Source: Linyphia triangularis (lineage: Eukaryota > Arthropoda > Arachnida > Araneae > Linyphiidae). From it: a stretch of 64,000 bases of DNA. Below are positions 36,480-49,000 of this stretch, one piece after another. Under the pieces are notes generated by a model. That model was not told where the DNA came from. It ran no database searches and was given only the letters and a program-made list of their open reading frames with translations. Position 1 is the first letter of the stretch. Every line of letters begins with the position of its first letter. Where the stretch lies: contig OZ021733.1 in the NCBI GenBank assembly GCA_963978545.1, forward strand, positions 34,143,424 through 34,207,423, written 5' to 3'. The position numbers were made by a program, and so were the translations under genes.

Positions 36480-36576
36480 ATTTCAGTGGTTTTAGAAGTG
36501 GGGGGACCCATGAGTATTTTCCTGAAAAATGGGGAACGCGTCACCCCGCGTCTACCCACTCTTCTAGCACTGAAGG
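36480..36576. other. imperfect hairpin, about 97 bp
   Basis: The arm TTTCAGTGGTTTTAGAAGTG (36481-36500) pairs imperfectly with the inverse of CTACCCACTCTTCTAGCACTGAAG (36552-36575). The loop contains GGGGAACGCGTCACCCC, itself partly palindromic and unusually GC-rich. It could be a MITE fragment or a structured RNA; no further evidence is visible. Confidence 0.4.
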
Positions 36577-36720
36577 TACCTATCTTAATGAAAAATAAAC
36601 ACCCTGGTGACTGATAATATTATTGGTCACCAAATAATATATGAAATGTTTTTAAAAATTGTAATGAAACATAAAAAGTAAAGAGAAGAATTTTAGCCTA
36701 TACTTAGCCTTCTCCTTTTA

Positions 36721-38120
36721 CACAGTCCTGCACGAAAGTTTAGACACAGATGCAATTCATGAAAAAGCAATAGTATTCAAAAATTTTCACTAGTTTCTTT
36801 CAAATATATATTCTTAAAGCCATTAGAAAAAAGGCTTACGAAAAAATTTCCATAAAAAATAAAATAAAATTGTCTAACATCAACAAGTTGAAATTTCGTA
36901 AACTTCCATGCCTCAAAAGTATAGGCACAAACACAAGATTTATGTAAATTCTTGAGAGGAAGTGATCGCATCATCAAAGAGAAGTGTCCTAAAGTTGCTA
37001 CAAAAGGTTTTAATTAATTTTCACTGGTTAGAATGATGCCGAAGTTTACGTAATTTTTGTATATAGAGATTTTAAGAATTTTGAAATTAAAGGCCAGAGG
37101 TGAATTCGTCCTTGATATTTCAATTGCATTAAATCGTTCCAAAAGAGGTATTTATAGAGTCTTAGCACATGGTGGCCAATATCGATCAAAATCACGATAT
37201 TGAAGGTCTCTAACGACCAGTAAACGCGATGATAGATAAATAATAAAACTGACTTCAAAACAACATTACTCTGCAAATTAGATCAAAAATAGAATTGCCA
37301 TTCAAGTTTCACGGGAAACTGTACGTTGAAGAATTGTGGAATTCGGGTTTTCAAAAAATATAAATTTAAACGCAAGCCGCGTTTGCAGTCTCATCACAAA
37401 GAAGTAAGACTGAATTGGGCTCAGCAGCACATGTTATACAGTGACGAATGGCTATAGGTGGTCTTTAGTAACAAAAAAATGGAGCCTAGATGGTCCAGAT
37501 AGGTTTTCCTACTACTGGCATGATCTCACAAAGAAGCTGTAACTCAGTTTAACCGACGTCAAGGTGGAGGTTCAGTCATGGTTTGGATTCAACTGCCAAG
37601 CTCCCCTAGGGTTTTTAAAGGGAAAACAGAACTCTGAGGCCTACCAGGCAACTCTCGAAAGTAACTTACTACCATTAGGTGAGCTGGACCTAGCTGGAAA
37701 TTTCAACAAGACAATGTCTCCATCTACACATCCAGGTCAACGAAAAAGTGGTTTAGAGCACACACACACAAAAAAAATACTAAAAATAAAGAAAAAAAAA
37801 ATACAATAATGGTTCTCGAGTGACCTGCTAATAATCTTGACTGTAATCCAATCGAAAATGCATGGGGAATTCTTACAAAAGTTGTAAATGCCTTTGGAAA
37901 GCAGTATTCCACCATTTTTGAACTTTTAGAAGCCATTGAATAGGCGTGGTATGGAATCAAGCCTGAAACCTTGCAAAAGCTTATGCTTTCAATGAAAAAC
38001 CATGTTTTTGATTTAACAAAACAACGTGAAAGCTCAATTGATTACTAAAACTTTCCACTTGCTTATAAAAATTAAAAAAAAATATTTTGTGCCTAAACTT
38101 ATGTGCAACGGATTTCTGTC
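36721..38120 (+). mobile_element. Tc3-like (Tc1/mariner) transposon, decayed
   Basis: The ends share TGCAC.(A/T)AAGTTTAG.CACA in inverted orientation: left near 36730, right near 38086-38107. The left end follows a TA (36719-36720). Between them lies a broken transposase on the plus strand, described separately. Its length, about 1.4 kb, suits a full-length Tc3-like element with small indels, including an A-rich/CA-rich patch near 37760-37805. Confidence 0.85.
37370..38040 (+). pseudogene. Tc3-like transposase pseudogene
   Basis: Recognisable pieces in several frames include KPRLQSHHKEVRLNWAQQHM (near 37375), the region after the first catalytic Asp (WSLDGPDRFSYYWHDL near 37480, where the SDEK motif has become SNKK), QSWFG (from the GGSVMVW motif), FLKGKQNSEAYQATLE, and LDCNPIENAWGILTKVVNA (37834 on), which carries the NPIENAWG motif near the third catalytic acid. 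In-frame stops, for example within IE*AWYGIKPETL, and frameshifts make it nonfunctional. The DNA-binding N-terminus before 37300 is barely recognisable. Confidence 0.88.
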
Positions 38121-38813
38121 ATATTTGTTATTTTTGTGACTAATTCTCATAATGTTTTCCATTTTCAAATTTATATTTTGAATGTAATATATGTATATTA
38201 TTAAGTGATATAAAGATTAAATCTTTTGTCTAAATACTATTTTATAAAACACACACAACTGTTCTCAGTACTCCATTTAAAATGATTCTGAGAAATATTT
38301 TATTCAATTCAAATTTATATCGGAAAGTATATTTTTCGGATTTATCGTATCTAATATTGTGTGTGTTGAAATATATTCATCATTTTTATTCTATCTCAAA
38401 TTGGAACACTATTTTTCCTTAAATTATTTCTCTAATTTTTTACATAAAATTTGAAGAGAGTTGGAATTAAAACGTTTTAGTTCAAAATTGGTCACTATTT
38501 TTCCAGTCTAAAAAAAAGGTAAAATATATAAAGGTTACTTGGTAACATCAGTATAATTCGGTTGGTTTTTAAACATATTTAATTAGTTAGTACAGATTTA
38601 AATAAATTGTCATGTAAATTTATGCTAAATTTATTAATTAGCATTTACAAAGAAAATTCTCAAAAAGTAATTTTTGGTTTTTTATGGGATGCGCCTTATT
38701 TATATGTGGTGTGGTTATATATATTAAAAATATGTTAGTTAATGATAGTGTTAATATTAAAGCAAAGTTTCCAAGTTGGAATAGAAGATCTGAAAGCAAT
38801 AAGGTAGCTCAAC

Positions 38814-39499
38814 TGTAGGCAGTCTTTTCTGCGCTAAGAGCCAAACATTCAATAATCAGAATCGCACATTTTTTAAGGATCCCAAAAAAACGTTCTAAGC
38901 TGTACAAATATGACTACAAATTTTTTACAGTATAGCATTGTATAAAAATCATGGCAGATGAGACAAGTTGGTAGATTGTTTTTGTTTGGAATGAACGCAT
39001 ACAATTGAGCACATTCTGTCTTAAATTCACGAGTTTCTTCATCAATTTTTATTTTTTGGGACGAAGTCGAGGCCATGTTTTTCCAATATAGTGTAGTAAA
39101 AGTAAATTCTATAGACGTTTTAATAGCGCGTGCAACCATGAAAAGTTTACAACGAAAGGTGCTACTACCTAAGAGAGAACAATGGACGTCAACAAAAGTT
39201 CGATGCAATTGAGATTGTAATGCACGGTGAACCCACTTATATTGCGGATTATGATTATTCCGTATTTCTGCTGAGCATATGCCAGGGCCATTGTAGACGC
39301 TGATTTTAAGTTAGTATTTGAGAACAGTGTTACCAGTTTTCACCCTTACTCATCTCTTTGTATTCCGTCATGTTTTCGTTAAGTTTATAGTTTACGAATT
39401 TGTTCTCCAATTTTTTTTTATCTGTTTATTCTTAGGTTGAGTTATTTAGAGCTTGAAGAGCCGCATGCGGCTCCATAGCCGTGGTATGCCGACTCTTGA
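38814..39499 (-). mobile_element. hAT transposon remnant (GTF2IRD2-like), copy 2
   Basis: Collinear with 1235-2081 minus its nested block. The left end is decayed (CTGTAGGCAGTCTTTTCTGC), and the right end has AAGAGCCGCATGCGGCTCCA then GTGGTATGCCGACTC, better preserved than in copy 1. Both copies lack the transposase core, so they descend from a deleted, nonautonomous version. Confidence 0.8.
38873..39076 (-). pseudogene. N-terminal fragment of GTF2IRD2-like hAT transposase
   Basis: From the ATG at 39076 the frame reads MASTSSQKIKIDEETREFKT, ECAQLYAFIPNKNNLP, TCLICHDFYTML. It shows the K-x-K-I-D-E-E-x-R-x-F-K start and the first CxxC of the zinc finger seen in GTF2IRD2/EPM2AIP1-type hAT transposases. 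Sequence after the finger does not match and ends at 38873, so the protein is truncated and nonfunctional. Confidence 0.7.
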
Positions 39500-40084
39500 A
39501 GCAGCTTTAATAAAAATAAATCATAATCACAAACTTTTCTTTACCTTTTAGACTGGTTTAATTTTGATATATATTTTGGTCATTTTAATTTATAATAGCA
39601 AAATTAGGACATTATTGGCAATTTGCTCTTTAAAATAAGTGTATACCATTTTATAGCTTTTGTTTATTCATAATAATATTTATGTTATTAAAGTGCATGG
39701 GCTTGAAACAAGCATGGGCATGAAACAAGCATGGGTTTTTCATACTGCCACGTTTTTGTAGAAAAAAAGTTATATTTAGGAAAAATATATGAAGTGTACA
39801 GAGGATAAAGGCGCAATGTTTGGCTTTTGTCAGAACCGAGATTATCTCACTATGTAGTATAATCCGAAGGTAACTATTTGTCTATAGTTTCATTTTGAGA
39901 ACCCAAGGGATTAAATCAAAAGAAAATGAGAATTTCCCTTTACTGGGAAAAAAAGGTGTTTTTCCACAACTGAGTGGATTTTTAAAAATTATTTTGACAA
40001 TTCCCTGTACTCTTCATATACGACTTTTGTTTTTCTGACACTAAGTACTACTTAGAATAATAAACCTTTTTAGCATAAACGAGT

Positions 40085-40106
40085 AAAGTCCTCCGGGAGG
40101 ACTTTT
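40085..40106. other. perfect short palindrome AAAGTCCTCC-G-GGAGGACTTT
   Basis: Ten-base arms are separated by one base, followed by a T-run. It resembles a bacterial terminator in shape, but in this genome it is more likely a chance palindrome or the junction of two element ends. Confidence 0.5.
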
Positions 40107-40229
40107 TATAAAAAACTAGATCTAAATTGTATATTGTACTGGAGGGAAAACATATATTTAAGAGGTACTACAAGCGATCACTATCAAGTTTACCTTTTTT
40201 TTAATATTTTTTTTTAAGTATGTATTACC

Positions 40230-40233
40230 ATTT

Positions 40234-40264
<31 letters not shown>
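40230..40264. repeat. poly-A tract, over 30 bp
   Basis: A long A-run with no recognisable retroelement body on its left. Similar runs are at 34317-34335 and 62758-62782. They are simple repeats, possibly tails of unrecognisable retroposons. Confidence 0.8.
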
Positions 40265-41639
40265 CCGTCTTTCAACTGAGTACGAAGATCATGCTTACAT
40301 AAAAGCCAAACTTCTAAAATGTTTAACTTTGAAAAAAATAGGAAACATTTTTCTTTAGCTGAAGAAATACTAGAGATCGAATGCTTAGAACTAAAGTATT
40401 TTATCTAAAATTTCTCTTTAAAAGTATCAGAATAAGTAGGAATTTTTTTTTTTATATCGCTAAACCGTTTGCGGACTGACTTAAGCGATTAAAATAAATA
40501 AATTGGACAAATAGAAAGGAGAAGGAAAACTTTTTTTACGTACTTAAGCTTAACAGAAAGAAGAAAATGAAAGTAATACATGGAATTTATGTAAATGTTA
40601 TTTATTGCTTTTTAAGAAATTGATTGGTATTGCTGAAGTTTAAGAACTTTTTTTTTAGTTTTGGTTTGAAATTTTTTTGTTAATACATCATTAGCGTAAA
40701 AAGCTTTTAGCAGATAAATTTACTCCTTAAGCGAATGTATTTTAGTGTTATTTGATTTAATATTTTCATTTACGATTCATATGCGAATACATATGTATTT
40801 TAACTGTATACTATCTATGAGTTTATTTTTTAGAGAATAATGATAGATTTTTAGAAATTAAGTAATAGATAATCTGCTGAATTTTTATTTTCAAATTACT
40901 GGAGGAATTTTGCTCATACTAAATACTTTCATACTGCTATAATTTTTAACTTCTCGACATTTATTCCCAAGTAATAAAGCTTCAAATGGAAGTTAAATAC
41001 CTATGCATATTATTTTATACAAATGATGCAAATATTTACCTTCAACTCCTTCTCGAATTTATTTTCACTGCAACTTCAATTACTTTAGACCTAAATTAGT
41101 TAACTTTTATTAAATTTCAGTCTTTGGTTAAAGTTAAACACTTTATTTTACCATACAAATCAAAGAAATTTAAGAAAAAGTTAAATTTAAAAATTTATAG
41201 AAACAGTTGTTTTCAAAAATTATTTTAAAGTAAGCAAAATAAAAAAATTTAGTGCAATAATAATATTTTATTTACGAGTCTTCGGGCTAGGTTAATATGA
41301 AGCAGCATTGAAACTGATTGACAATTTATAAAACTTTTTTGTTGCATTGTGAATATTGAATAAAACACGCTTTATTTTCACTCTTGAAACCTACAATCAT
41401 TCTTACTGATTAATTTATTTTTTATTTGGGTAACTGCATGGGTTTGGTGTGCAAAAATAATAGAAAGTATGCAATAATCCCTTGTATATTTATTTTATTG
41501 TGTTAGACTTACAGAAACCATCAATACACAAGAAGAACTCCCTTTAACTGACAGCAAAACACCGCAAAAATAATTGCGATTCAATAAATTCTGCAGATCT
41601 TACTTTAGAAGAAGTGAATTCGTGTTTTAGAAAAAGATA

Positions 41640-42250
41640 AAGAAGAAGACACAATTCTATTCCAGTAGGAATTGAATATCAATTTCAGAGAGAAAAAAAT
41701 TTAATTTTTAAAAAGACATTTGCTCGATATAATTCAATTCATAACAGATTTCACTAAGGAATTGATTTGCCTTAAAAACCTATATTCTTCTAATTTCAAA
41801 ACAAGGTTACCTATACATCAGAAGGAATTGAACTTCAATTTAGAGGAGACATAATTACTCTAATTTTCAGAAGGAATTGGACTAAGCTTAGTTCAAAAGG
41901 AGATGAATTCTATTAATTTCTCAAAGAACTAAATTATGAGCAGTCATTTCACAAATATCTTGATTGACTTAATTTTACCAACTATAATTGTTTTAATGGA
42001 GACTTCTAATTAAATTCAATTTCAACGAAAAGAATTTGTGCTGAATTCTGTAAGTTTGAGAAGTTTTATTTAAGAAAATATAGTTAATTCCATTAATTCC
42101 AGCTGTTTGATTACATTAACAGCAGAAGTTATATTTAATCAAATTAATAAATATAAGAACACTGATTTCTGAAGTTTTATTCATTAGTTTCAGAAGAATA
42201 ATTCCATTACTTTTAGAGCTTCCATTTGCAAGTTTAATTCCAATAATTTC
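41640..42250. repeat. old degenerate repeats of AGAAGGAATTGAA motif
   Basis: Variants of (A/T)AGGAATTGAA.TTCAATTT recur near 41664, 41757, 41830 and 41869, and TTAATTCCA/TTAATTTC variants recur to about 42250. Spacing is irregular. This is probably a decayed minisatellite in AT-rich DNA. Confidence 0.35.
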
Positions 42251-43060
42251 TAAGGAAAGTTATATTATACTTATCTGAGATTTGTGCATGCAATTTTGAT
42301 TGTCCCAAATTTTCCATTCAAGTGTCTTAGATAGTGATAATTTTATCTCACAATAAATAGCACATTTCCAACATTTCCGTTCACCCGTTGAGGACATTGT
42401 TTACCCATCTTTAAGGTTCACTTTATTCAAGTATCCATACTCAAAGATAAGCTTCAGTAAAATATCTGTCAATTGTTTGACTATTACGACATATATATAT
42501 AAGAGTGAGAATTTGGGAAAATACACTATTTCTTGCTATCTGAAATAATTTGAAATATTCTGAATAACTCAGAAAGTAATATATTGCTGGTTCCTTGATG
42601 ATGCTTAAGACAATTTCCGCACATTTTTGAGCTTGTAATCAAATTTGAAGAGCTAACTTTGAATGAATATTCTAGTATTGTTTTTGTGGTCCATGATATT
42701 ACTTGGTGAATGAATTAAATAGATTAATAGCATTTTAAATTGGTAAAATTTTCATTTTTAAAACTATGATGAAAGTGTAACTTCGTTTTAATAATGTAAA
42801 TTTATCCTTTTTACATTTTTAACTATGAAACTATGACATTATATTAATATTGGGGGAAAACAGAGACGCTACTAGAAGATTCCTGATTTATATATGATTA
42901 CAAGCATAAATATATGCGCAAAATGTCCTGTGATTCAACACAGATTTAGTTGTTCTGGCATTAAAAACTTAAAAACAGAACATTCCATCTCTGAAATAAC
43001 TCATTTTGACAGTTAACTCATTTTTTAGCACAGATATATGAAACATATGTATAGATATGA

Positions 43061-43302
43061 TGGGTCACGACAAAGAAGATCTAAGTCCAATTTTGACGAA
43101 ATCGAGGTTTTCCAGCCACCAACAAGGTTATGTAGATAGTTTAACTAAGTGGAGTCCTCAGGCAAATAAATATCATGATACGTGAGATTTTGAGCAACCA
43201 TTTAGCTCAACCCTGATACAAGCCCTGAGGCTTGAAACTTTAAATCAGCTTTTCTAGAGAATCTAGAAAAACGACTCTGATTGTTCTTTGCCGTAGTCCT
43301 TC
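43061..43302. mobile_element. candidate MITE, about 242 bp
   Basis: The left end TGGGTCACGACAAAGAA and the right end inverted TGAAGGACTACGGCAAAGAA pair imperfectly, and both are preceded by ATATGA/ATATATGA-like sequence. The interior is slightly GC-richer than the flanks and includes CCTCAGGCA ... CCCTGAGGC. The repeat is weak, so this is a suggestion only. Confidence 0.35.
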
Positions 43303-45649
43303 ATATATGATAGATATGAACAGATATATATGATACATGCACAGATAAATAAGAGCAATAATTTCTAGGTAAACCTTTTGTTATTTATATTAAAAAGTCC
43401 CTACAGAGAATTTTTCACCGTTGAATAGGTTTTTCCGTGTTTCTCTGATTGTTTTTCAAATAATCCCATTGATTTATGTTTCATTTCCTTTATATTCGAT
43501 TCATGTTACATCGTAATGCAGAAAAATATTAAAGTTGCAGTCATCAAGTTAAAGATTTTCAATTTATTGAGTAATTTATATTTGAATTTATTTTCATTTA
43601 CTTATATAATTATGCAGTTGTATGTTATAGATGTTTATCACATATAAGGTAATGGACTAACTTATCAGCTTAGTAGTCTTACTTAGCCTAGTTTAGTAAC
43701 TTATTAACTTAGCCATGTATAGTTGTTATGAAAAAAAAAAAAATGTTCTTTTAACATATATCCCCAAATCAGAAATAAAATACTGATGAAAACATTTTTA
43801 AACATATGTTTAATACTTATAATAAACGTTCTGTACTTACCTATATCTTAAAGTATACCATAAAGGATAGCTGTGGATGTGTCTGATATAGAAAACTGAT
43901 GAAATTCTTACCTATATAAGGGCTTTGGACAGAAATGGTCGATATATTGGATATTTTTTTAAAAGTAAATTCTAGGGATTTTTGTCTATTACAGTTTTTT
44001 AATGAAAAATTGCAGTTTAAATACACGTGCAGTATAATAGCCACCACTTGAGATTTGTTAGTTTCATTGAAGCTATACTACAGGTTTTTTTAATTATATT
44101 TCACACTGCGGATGTAAAAGTGAACCAATTTCTATTGTAATTCAATAACATTTGGATCACTTTTCCGCTCTCCGTGAGACATATCAAGTTTTATATGTCC
44201 CAGTGGCATGCATTGTATTTCTATTCATATTTTAGTTATAGCTTCTCTAGGGATTTATACAACCTATTTACATATCTGCTTGTCTTAAAATACCTTTTTA
44301 ATGCTTTATATATGTGTATAAAAGTTAAATACCCACTCCAAGTTTTAGCGAAGAAAGAGTTCTTAAGAATTCTTAATGTAGACAATCATACATTTTTCAA
44401 AATAGGTAGGTAATATTTACGGTGAGTTCTGCTTAAAAGTAATTTCGAAATTATGTGCTAGAAAAATAGAGCTATTTTACAAGCCATATTGGCAAGAATA
44501 TTTCTGAGATTTTGAATGAAATTGCTCAACTATCAACAATTTTTAGCAAATTGTGGAACATATTTTTACGAAATTGCTTCAGTATCAGTCAAAAACGGTA
44601 ACTCTATTAATTTTTCACAATTTGTGGTATTTTATCATGTATTTTTTTGGTTAGAGTATTTTTTTTTGTCAGTATTACATGTTCTTTGATATATATAGCA
44701 ACTTGCGTATGTATAATAACTCTTAACTTAAAAATATATATTTATATAGGGTTAGATTTTTGTGATTGAAATATTTTGAGCTCTGACTTCTAATATATAC
44801 ATATGTATATGGATATTAGTTTGCTTTTTCGCATTGTCTAAATGCCTTACTATAGAGTGATTAATAGGGTACTTTTATTCTTTGATTTTGCCACACACAT
44901 TACAATAAAATATCTTACAAAATATTTCGTGATAAAATATTTTATAATGTTTTATCTCTCTGTGATATGATAAAATATTTCTCTATGATAAATATTTTAT
45001 AATACTAGACTAAATATGATACTTCAAATATAAAGCCCATTTTACGTAATGCCATCTCACCATCAAAATGAATTCACCCTACATACATAAAATATCTTAA
45101 TCCTCTATTGATCACTACTACAAATTAGCTGGGGAAAGGTATTTGTTTGCAAAAAAACGCTGTTTTGGATAAGATAAATAAAATAATTAAAAAAAGTTAT
45201 TTTTATATGATTTCGGATTAGTAGCATATTTTCTATTTTAAGTAAATTGAGCATTATTATGAAATTCAAATTGAATTGAATTTTACACTTAGAACAAAAT
45301 CCTTTCTTTACACTTATATTTTATATGTTTTATTTGTGTGTCAGTTTAAATGATTTGAAATTGGACTAACAATAAAGCACGGAAAACATGCCTTGACAAT
45401 TTACTTTGTCCATGTATTGGATGATGTTAAATTTAACGAATGACGTTAAATTTAACAAATAACTTTAAATTTTAAATAATTTCGCGTTTAACAAAGGTAC
45501 TCCAAAATCAAATATGGAGCACATGCACTATCATGTTTGTTAAAATTGTAACTTGTAGTAGATAATTATTAACTACATTGTACAAATATCAACGCGCTTT
45601 TCATACGATAAAAACCCAAGGTAGCCCAACTCTTCTAACCTTGTTCGTT

Positions 45650-46060
45650 GACTCCATTTCTATTCATCCCGTATTTCTGAGGCGATCAGGAACTTGAAAA
45701 GTAAGCAGAACAGAGCCGCCGATTCTTTCTGGAAAGTATTTCGACTTCGTTGAAACGGAAGCAAAGGCAAAGCAGACAGACCCGAGTCCTATAAATATCC
45801 ATACGCATTGCATGCATATGGAGAGAGGAAAATATAAAGAGAGCTGACTTCCCGCAGTACTGTAGTCCCACCTCACCCATACTCATCCTAGAGCTCATAA
45901 ACCTCAAGTCCCTGACAGGGATCGCGATTGCAAAAACAACAGATACAGCAAACCTAATAGTCCCCTCTTTGCTATTGCTCTTTTTGTGTTGTATAAATAG
46001 CCGCTACGGTTGGGGTTCCGTATTCATAACATCATATGGGGGTATTATTAAGTCTCTCCT
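45650..46060 (+). promoter_or_regulatory. GC-richer block with a TATA box, possible intronic promoter
   Basis: In the 50-kb intron a block of clearly higher GC content (about 45650-46030) ends with TATAAATA at 45992-45999. A TTCATAAC initiator-like sequence lies about 32-34 bp downstream (46023-46030), the usual arthropod core-promoter spacing. It would fire on the plus strand, antisense to the exchanger. No coding exon follows that I can recognise. The short minus-strand frames here are not similar to known proteins. It could equally be an enhancer or a decayed element. Confidence 0.25.
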
Positions 46061-49000
46061 CTCTTCTTTTAGACAGCGAAAGATTTGTTTGAGGGTTGTG
46101 ACAGTTTGGGTTACTTTGTAGTCAAATTTGTTGGGGCAGGTGATGCAGGAAAAACAAACTTTAACAAGTAGTTAATTTTGAGGGTTGTTCGAAAATGGGA
46201 GCGGTATGTGAAAAATGGAAGATTTTGTTTTTAAAAGGTAATAAGGGTAACGGGATGAAAAAATAAGTATATTAGATGGTGTATATGAGTTTATGTATTT
46301 AAAAGAACACGTGTTTATTTGTATGGGGTGATTCATTGCATTTTTTGATATTGGATGAATATATAATTATAAATATTTATAAATATATTGAAAAGTCATA
46401 TATTAAGGCGTATTTTAATTGAAAAGTAAATTTAAAATTTTGCTTTTATAAAGTGAATTAAATAGTGTATACGTAACTGAACTGTTTAATGTTAAATTAA
46501 TCCCTGTCTATTGTTTAAAATTGTTCACTTCTAAAGAAACTTAGTTTCAAAGGATGGCATTAGTTTGGATGCTTTTAGATATCATACAAAAATTTCAATG
46601 AATGTAACACATTGCAAAGATTTATAAAGTATAAATTGCTTTATTGTACGATTTAAAATATTGGGCATCATTTCTATAAATTATAAATGAATAAATCAGT
46701 GTAAACTGTAATTATTATTATTTCCTATACAAATTGCAAACAGCTATTAGTATGGCAGGCAAATGCTTTTTTTAAAAGGAATTTGATCAAGAAACCTTAT
46801 TTCAAATTAAGAGAAAAATACATTAGTAGACTTTTGTACTCTTCTTGTAGAAAGCGTAAATATTAAATATTAAAAATAAAACAATAACAGTTCTAGCAAA
46901 GTTAAAAATGATAGTTGTTTATATTCTGAAAACAGTAACAGAAAAATTGTGAAGTTAATGAAGCTTACAGAAAATCTATATTTTTTGCATATTCGTATTT
47001 TATAATTCTAAAATTTTAATTTTTAAATGAGAGTGGTTTTTTTTGTAATATGAATTGGCAAGAAGGAAGAAATATAAAATTAATTACATGTTGTAGATGA
47101 CTTTACTTGTTTTTTGTGCTAAGACATTACTAGAAATCTGCTTAGATTTTAATATCAAACTACTTGTAATGGGATTATCATTTTAAAACAATAAAAAAGA
47201 CTGTTATAAGAATGTGTTTGAATTACCAATATTGTTACAAAAGAATTTGAATTCTACATTTTCATGTATCCATCTCTGGTGATAACTTTTACGAAATAAC
47301 GTTAGTCACAACGAAGAAAGCTTTCTGAAGAAAGTTTAAATTTTCTGTTAACTTTGTCTCAGCGTAGGTGTTTATTGATTAGGTACTCGATTTAAATAAT
47401 TAAATTACGCCGGAAAGTAAGTTGAAGGTTAAAACTCGAGTTCCTTGCGCTATTATCACTCGGAATAAGAGCTAAAAGTTAGTAGTTCGGAAAATATGTT
47501 TAAGTAAAAGTTTGATGTAAAAGTATTTCCCCCTTTTACTGATTTAAATTGTTATTTAAAAAAATTCTGTACTGTATCCATAAATAATGCAAAAAATTCA
47601 AATAATAAGGGGGATTACAACCTGTAGTCACAAAAAAGCTTTTGCACTTTAAAATCTTTCTGCTATAATATATAACCTGCTTATTGTAATATTGATTTAT
47701 TTTATACGAATAATAAATAAGTGTGCTTGTGGTAACATAAACATTGTAGTAATAAACATAAATTTTTGATGCTCAATGTTTTGATTTTCATCGCAAATGG
47801 GCCTTATTTACGTATAATACTAAATTGTTGTGTAATAGCGTTTTAAAAGTGCTTTGGTGTTCCTATTTAATTAAAGTTCAGCTTTTACACTATGTTAATG
47901 TAGTGAGATTCTTATACAAAGGCCCTGCAATTCAGTCTGTCTGAGGCTAACATTCCCAGACAAAACTACAAGTGCTGTGATAAACCGAAAGAAAAGCCTC
48001 GTCTAGACGAGTTCTCTTATTGAAATTTAACCTTAATTGCGGAGTAGGAGTATCAGCTATTTGCATTTCATTGATACTGGGACTATAAAAGCTTCAAACA
48101 TGTGTCAGATATCAGTATGATGACATAAAATTTAGTCAGAAGTTTTAACCGGAAGTGCTTCAAATCCGACTAGAAATGTGCTTCCTTAGTTACCCTATCG
48201 GAAGTTCACATTCTGGCGCAAATAGAGATATTGAAGTAGAACTTGAATATTCAAGTTTTCCGCCAAGTTTTTTGTCAAAATTGCCAAATTACAGACATTT
48301 AAAAAAAAAATCAATATTGGCAGGGCTGTAGTTATATGTCGTCAACCTTAATGTGTGGAGATTTAGTAATTAAAAGTCGTCAAATTGTAAATATTTGGTT
48401 ATCATGATCGGAATTTAAATGTGTGTAGAAGCGGCCTTGTAGTGATAGCTACTGTCACAAGTCAACTTATATTATGTGTTATGTATTATGTTGAATTTAT
48501 TTTTGACGATTTAATTTAAGTCCTTGCTTGCTTTGCAAATTTAAGTAGACTCACCAAAATACTTAGCTTCGAAGCTCCAATGCCTTTTATATAAGTTCTC
48601 GATAAACATCACACTAGAACATATTTCTACTTTGTTAGAACGAAGATCAATATTTAAAACGAGATAATTACATAATAGTTTAACCTCAAAATTATTTATA
48701 AATAATCTCTACTATTTGTATGTTTTACTCTTGCTTTATAATACTTATTATTTCAAAATTGGTTGGGGGACAGAATTAAAATTTTTCTTTAGAAATATGT
48801 CTTTGTCTTCCTAAATATATATCCCGTAAATAAAAATCACCTAATTTCAAGATTTTTCGAACCATCCAAATTTATTCGCGATCGAAATATTCCTTAGTTC
48901 TCTCCCTTAAATCAAGTTCTCTCTATTTAAGTCTAAAGCCCACTTGATTAGTGTTATAATATTCATATATTTTTTGTAGGTTATAAACATTTTATAACCA

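Noticed and set aside
40085..40110. Terminator-like hairpin with T-run
   Set aside because: Intrinsic terminators of this type act in bacteria. The window is clearly eukaryotic and no gene ends here.
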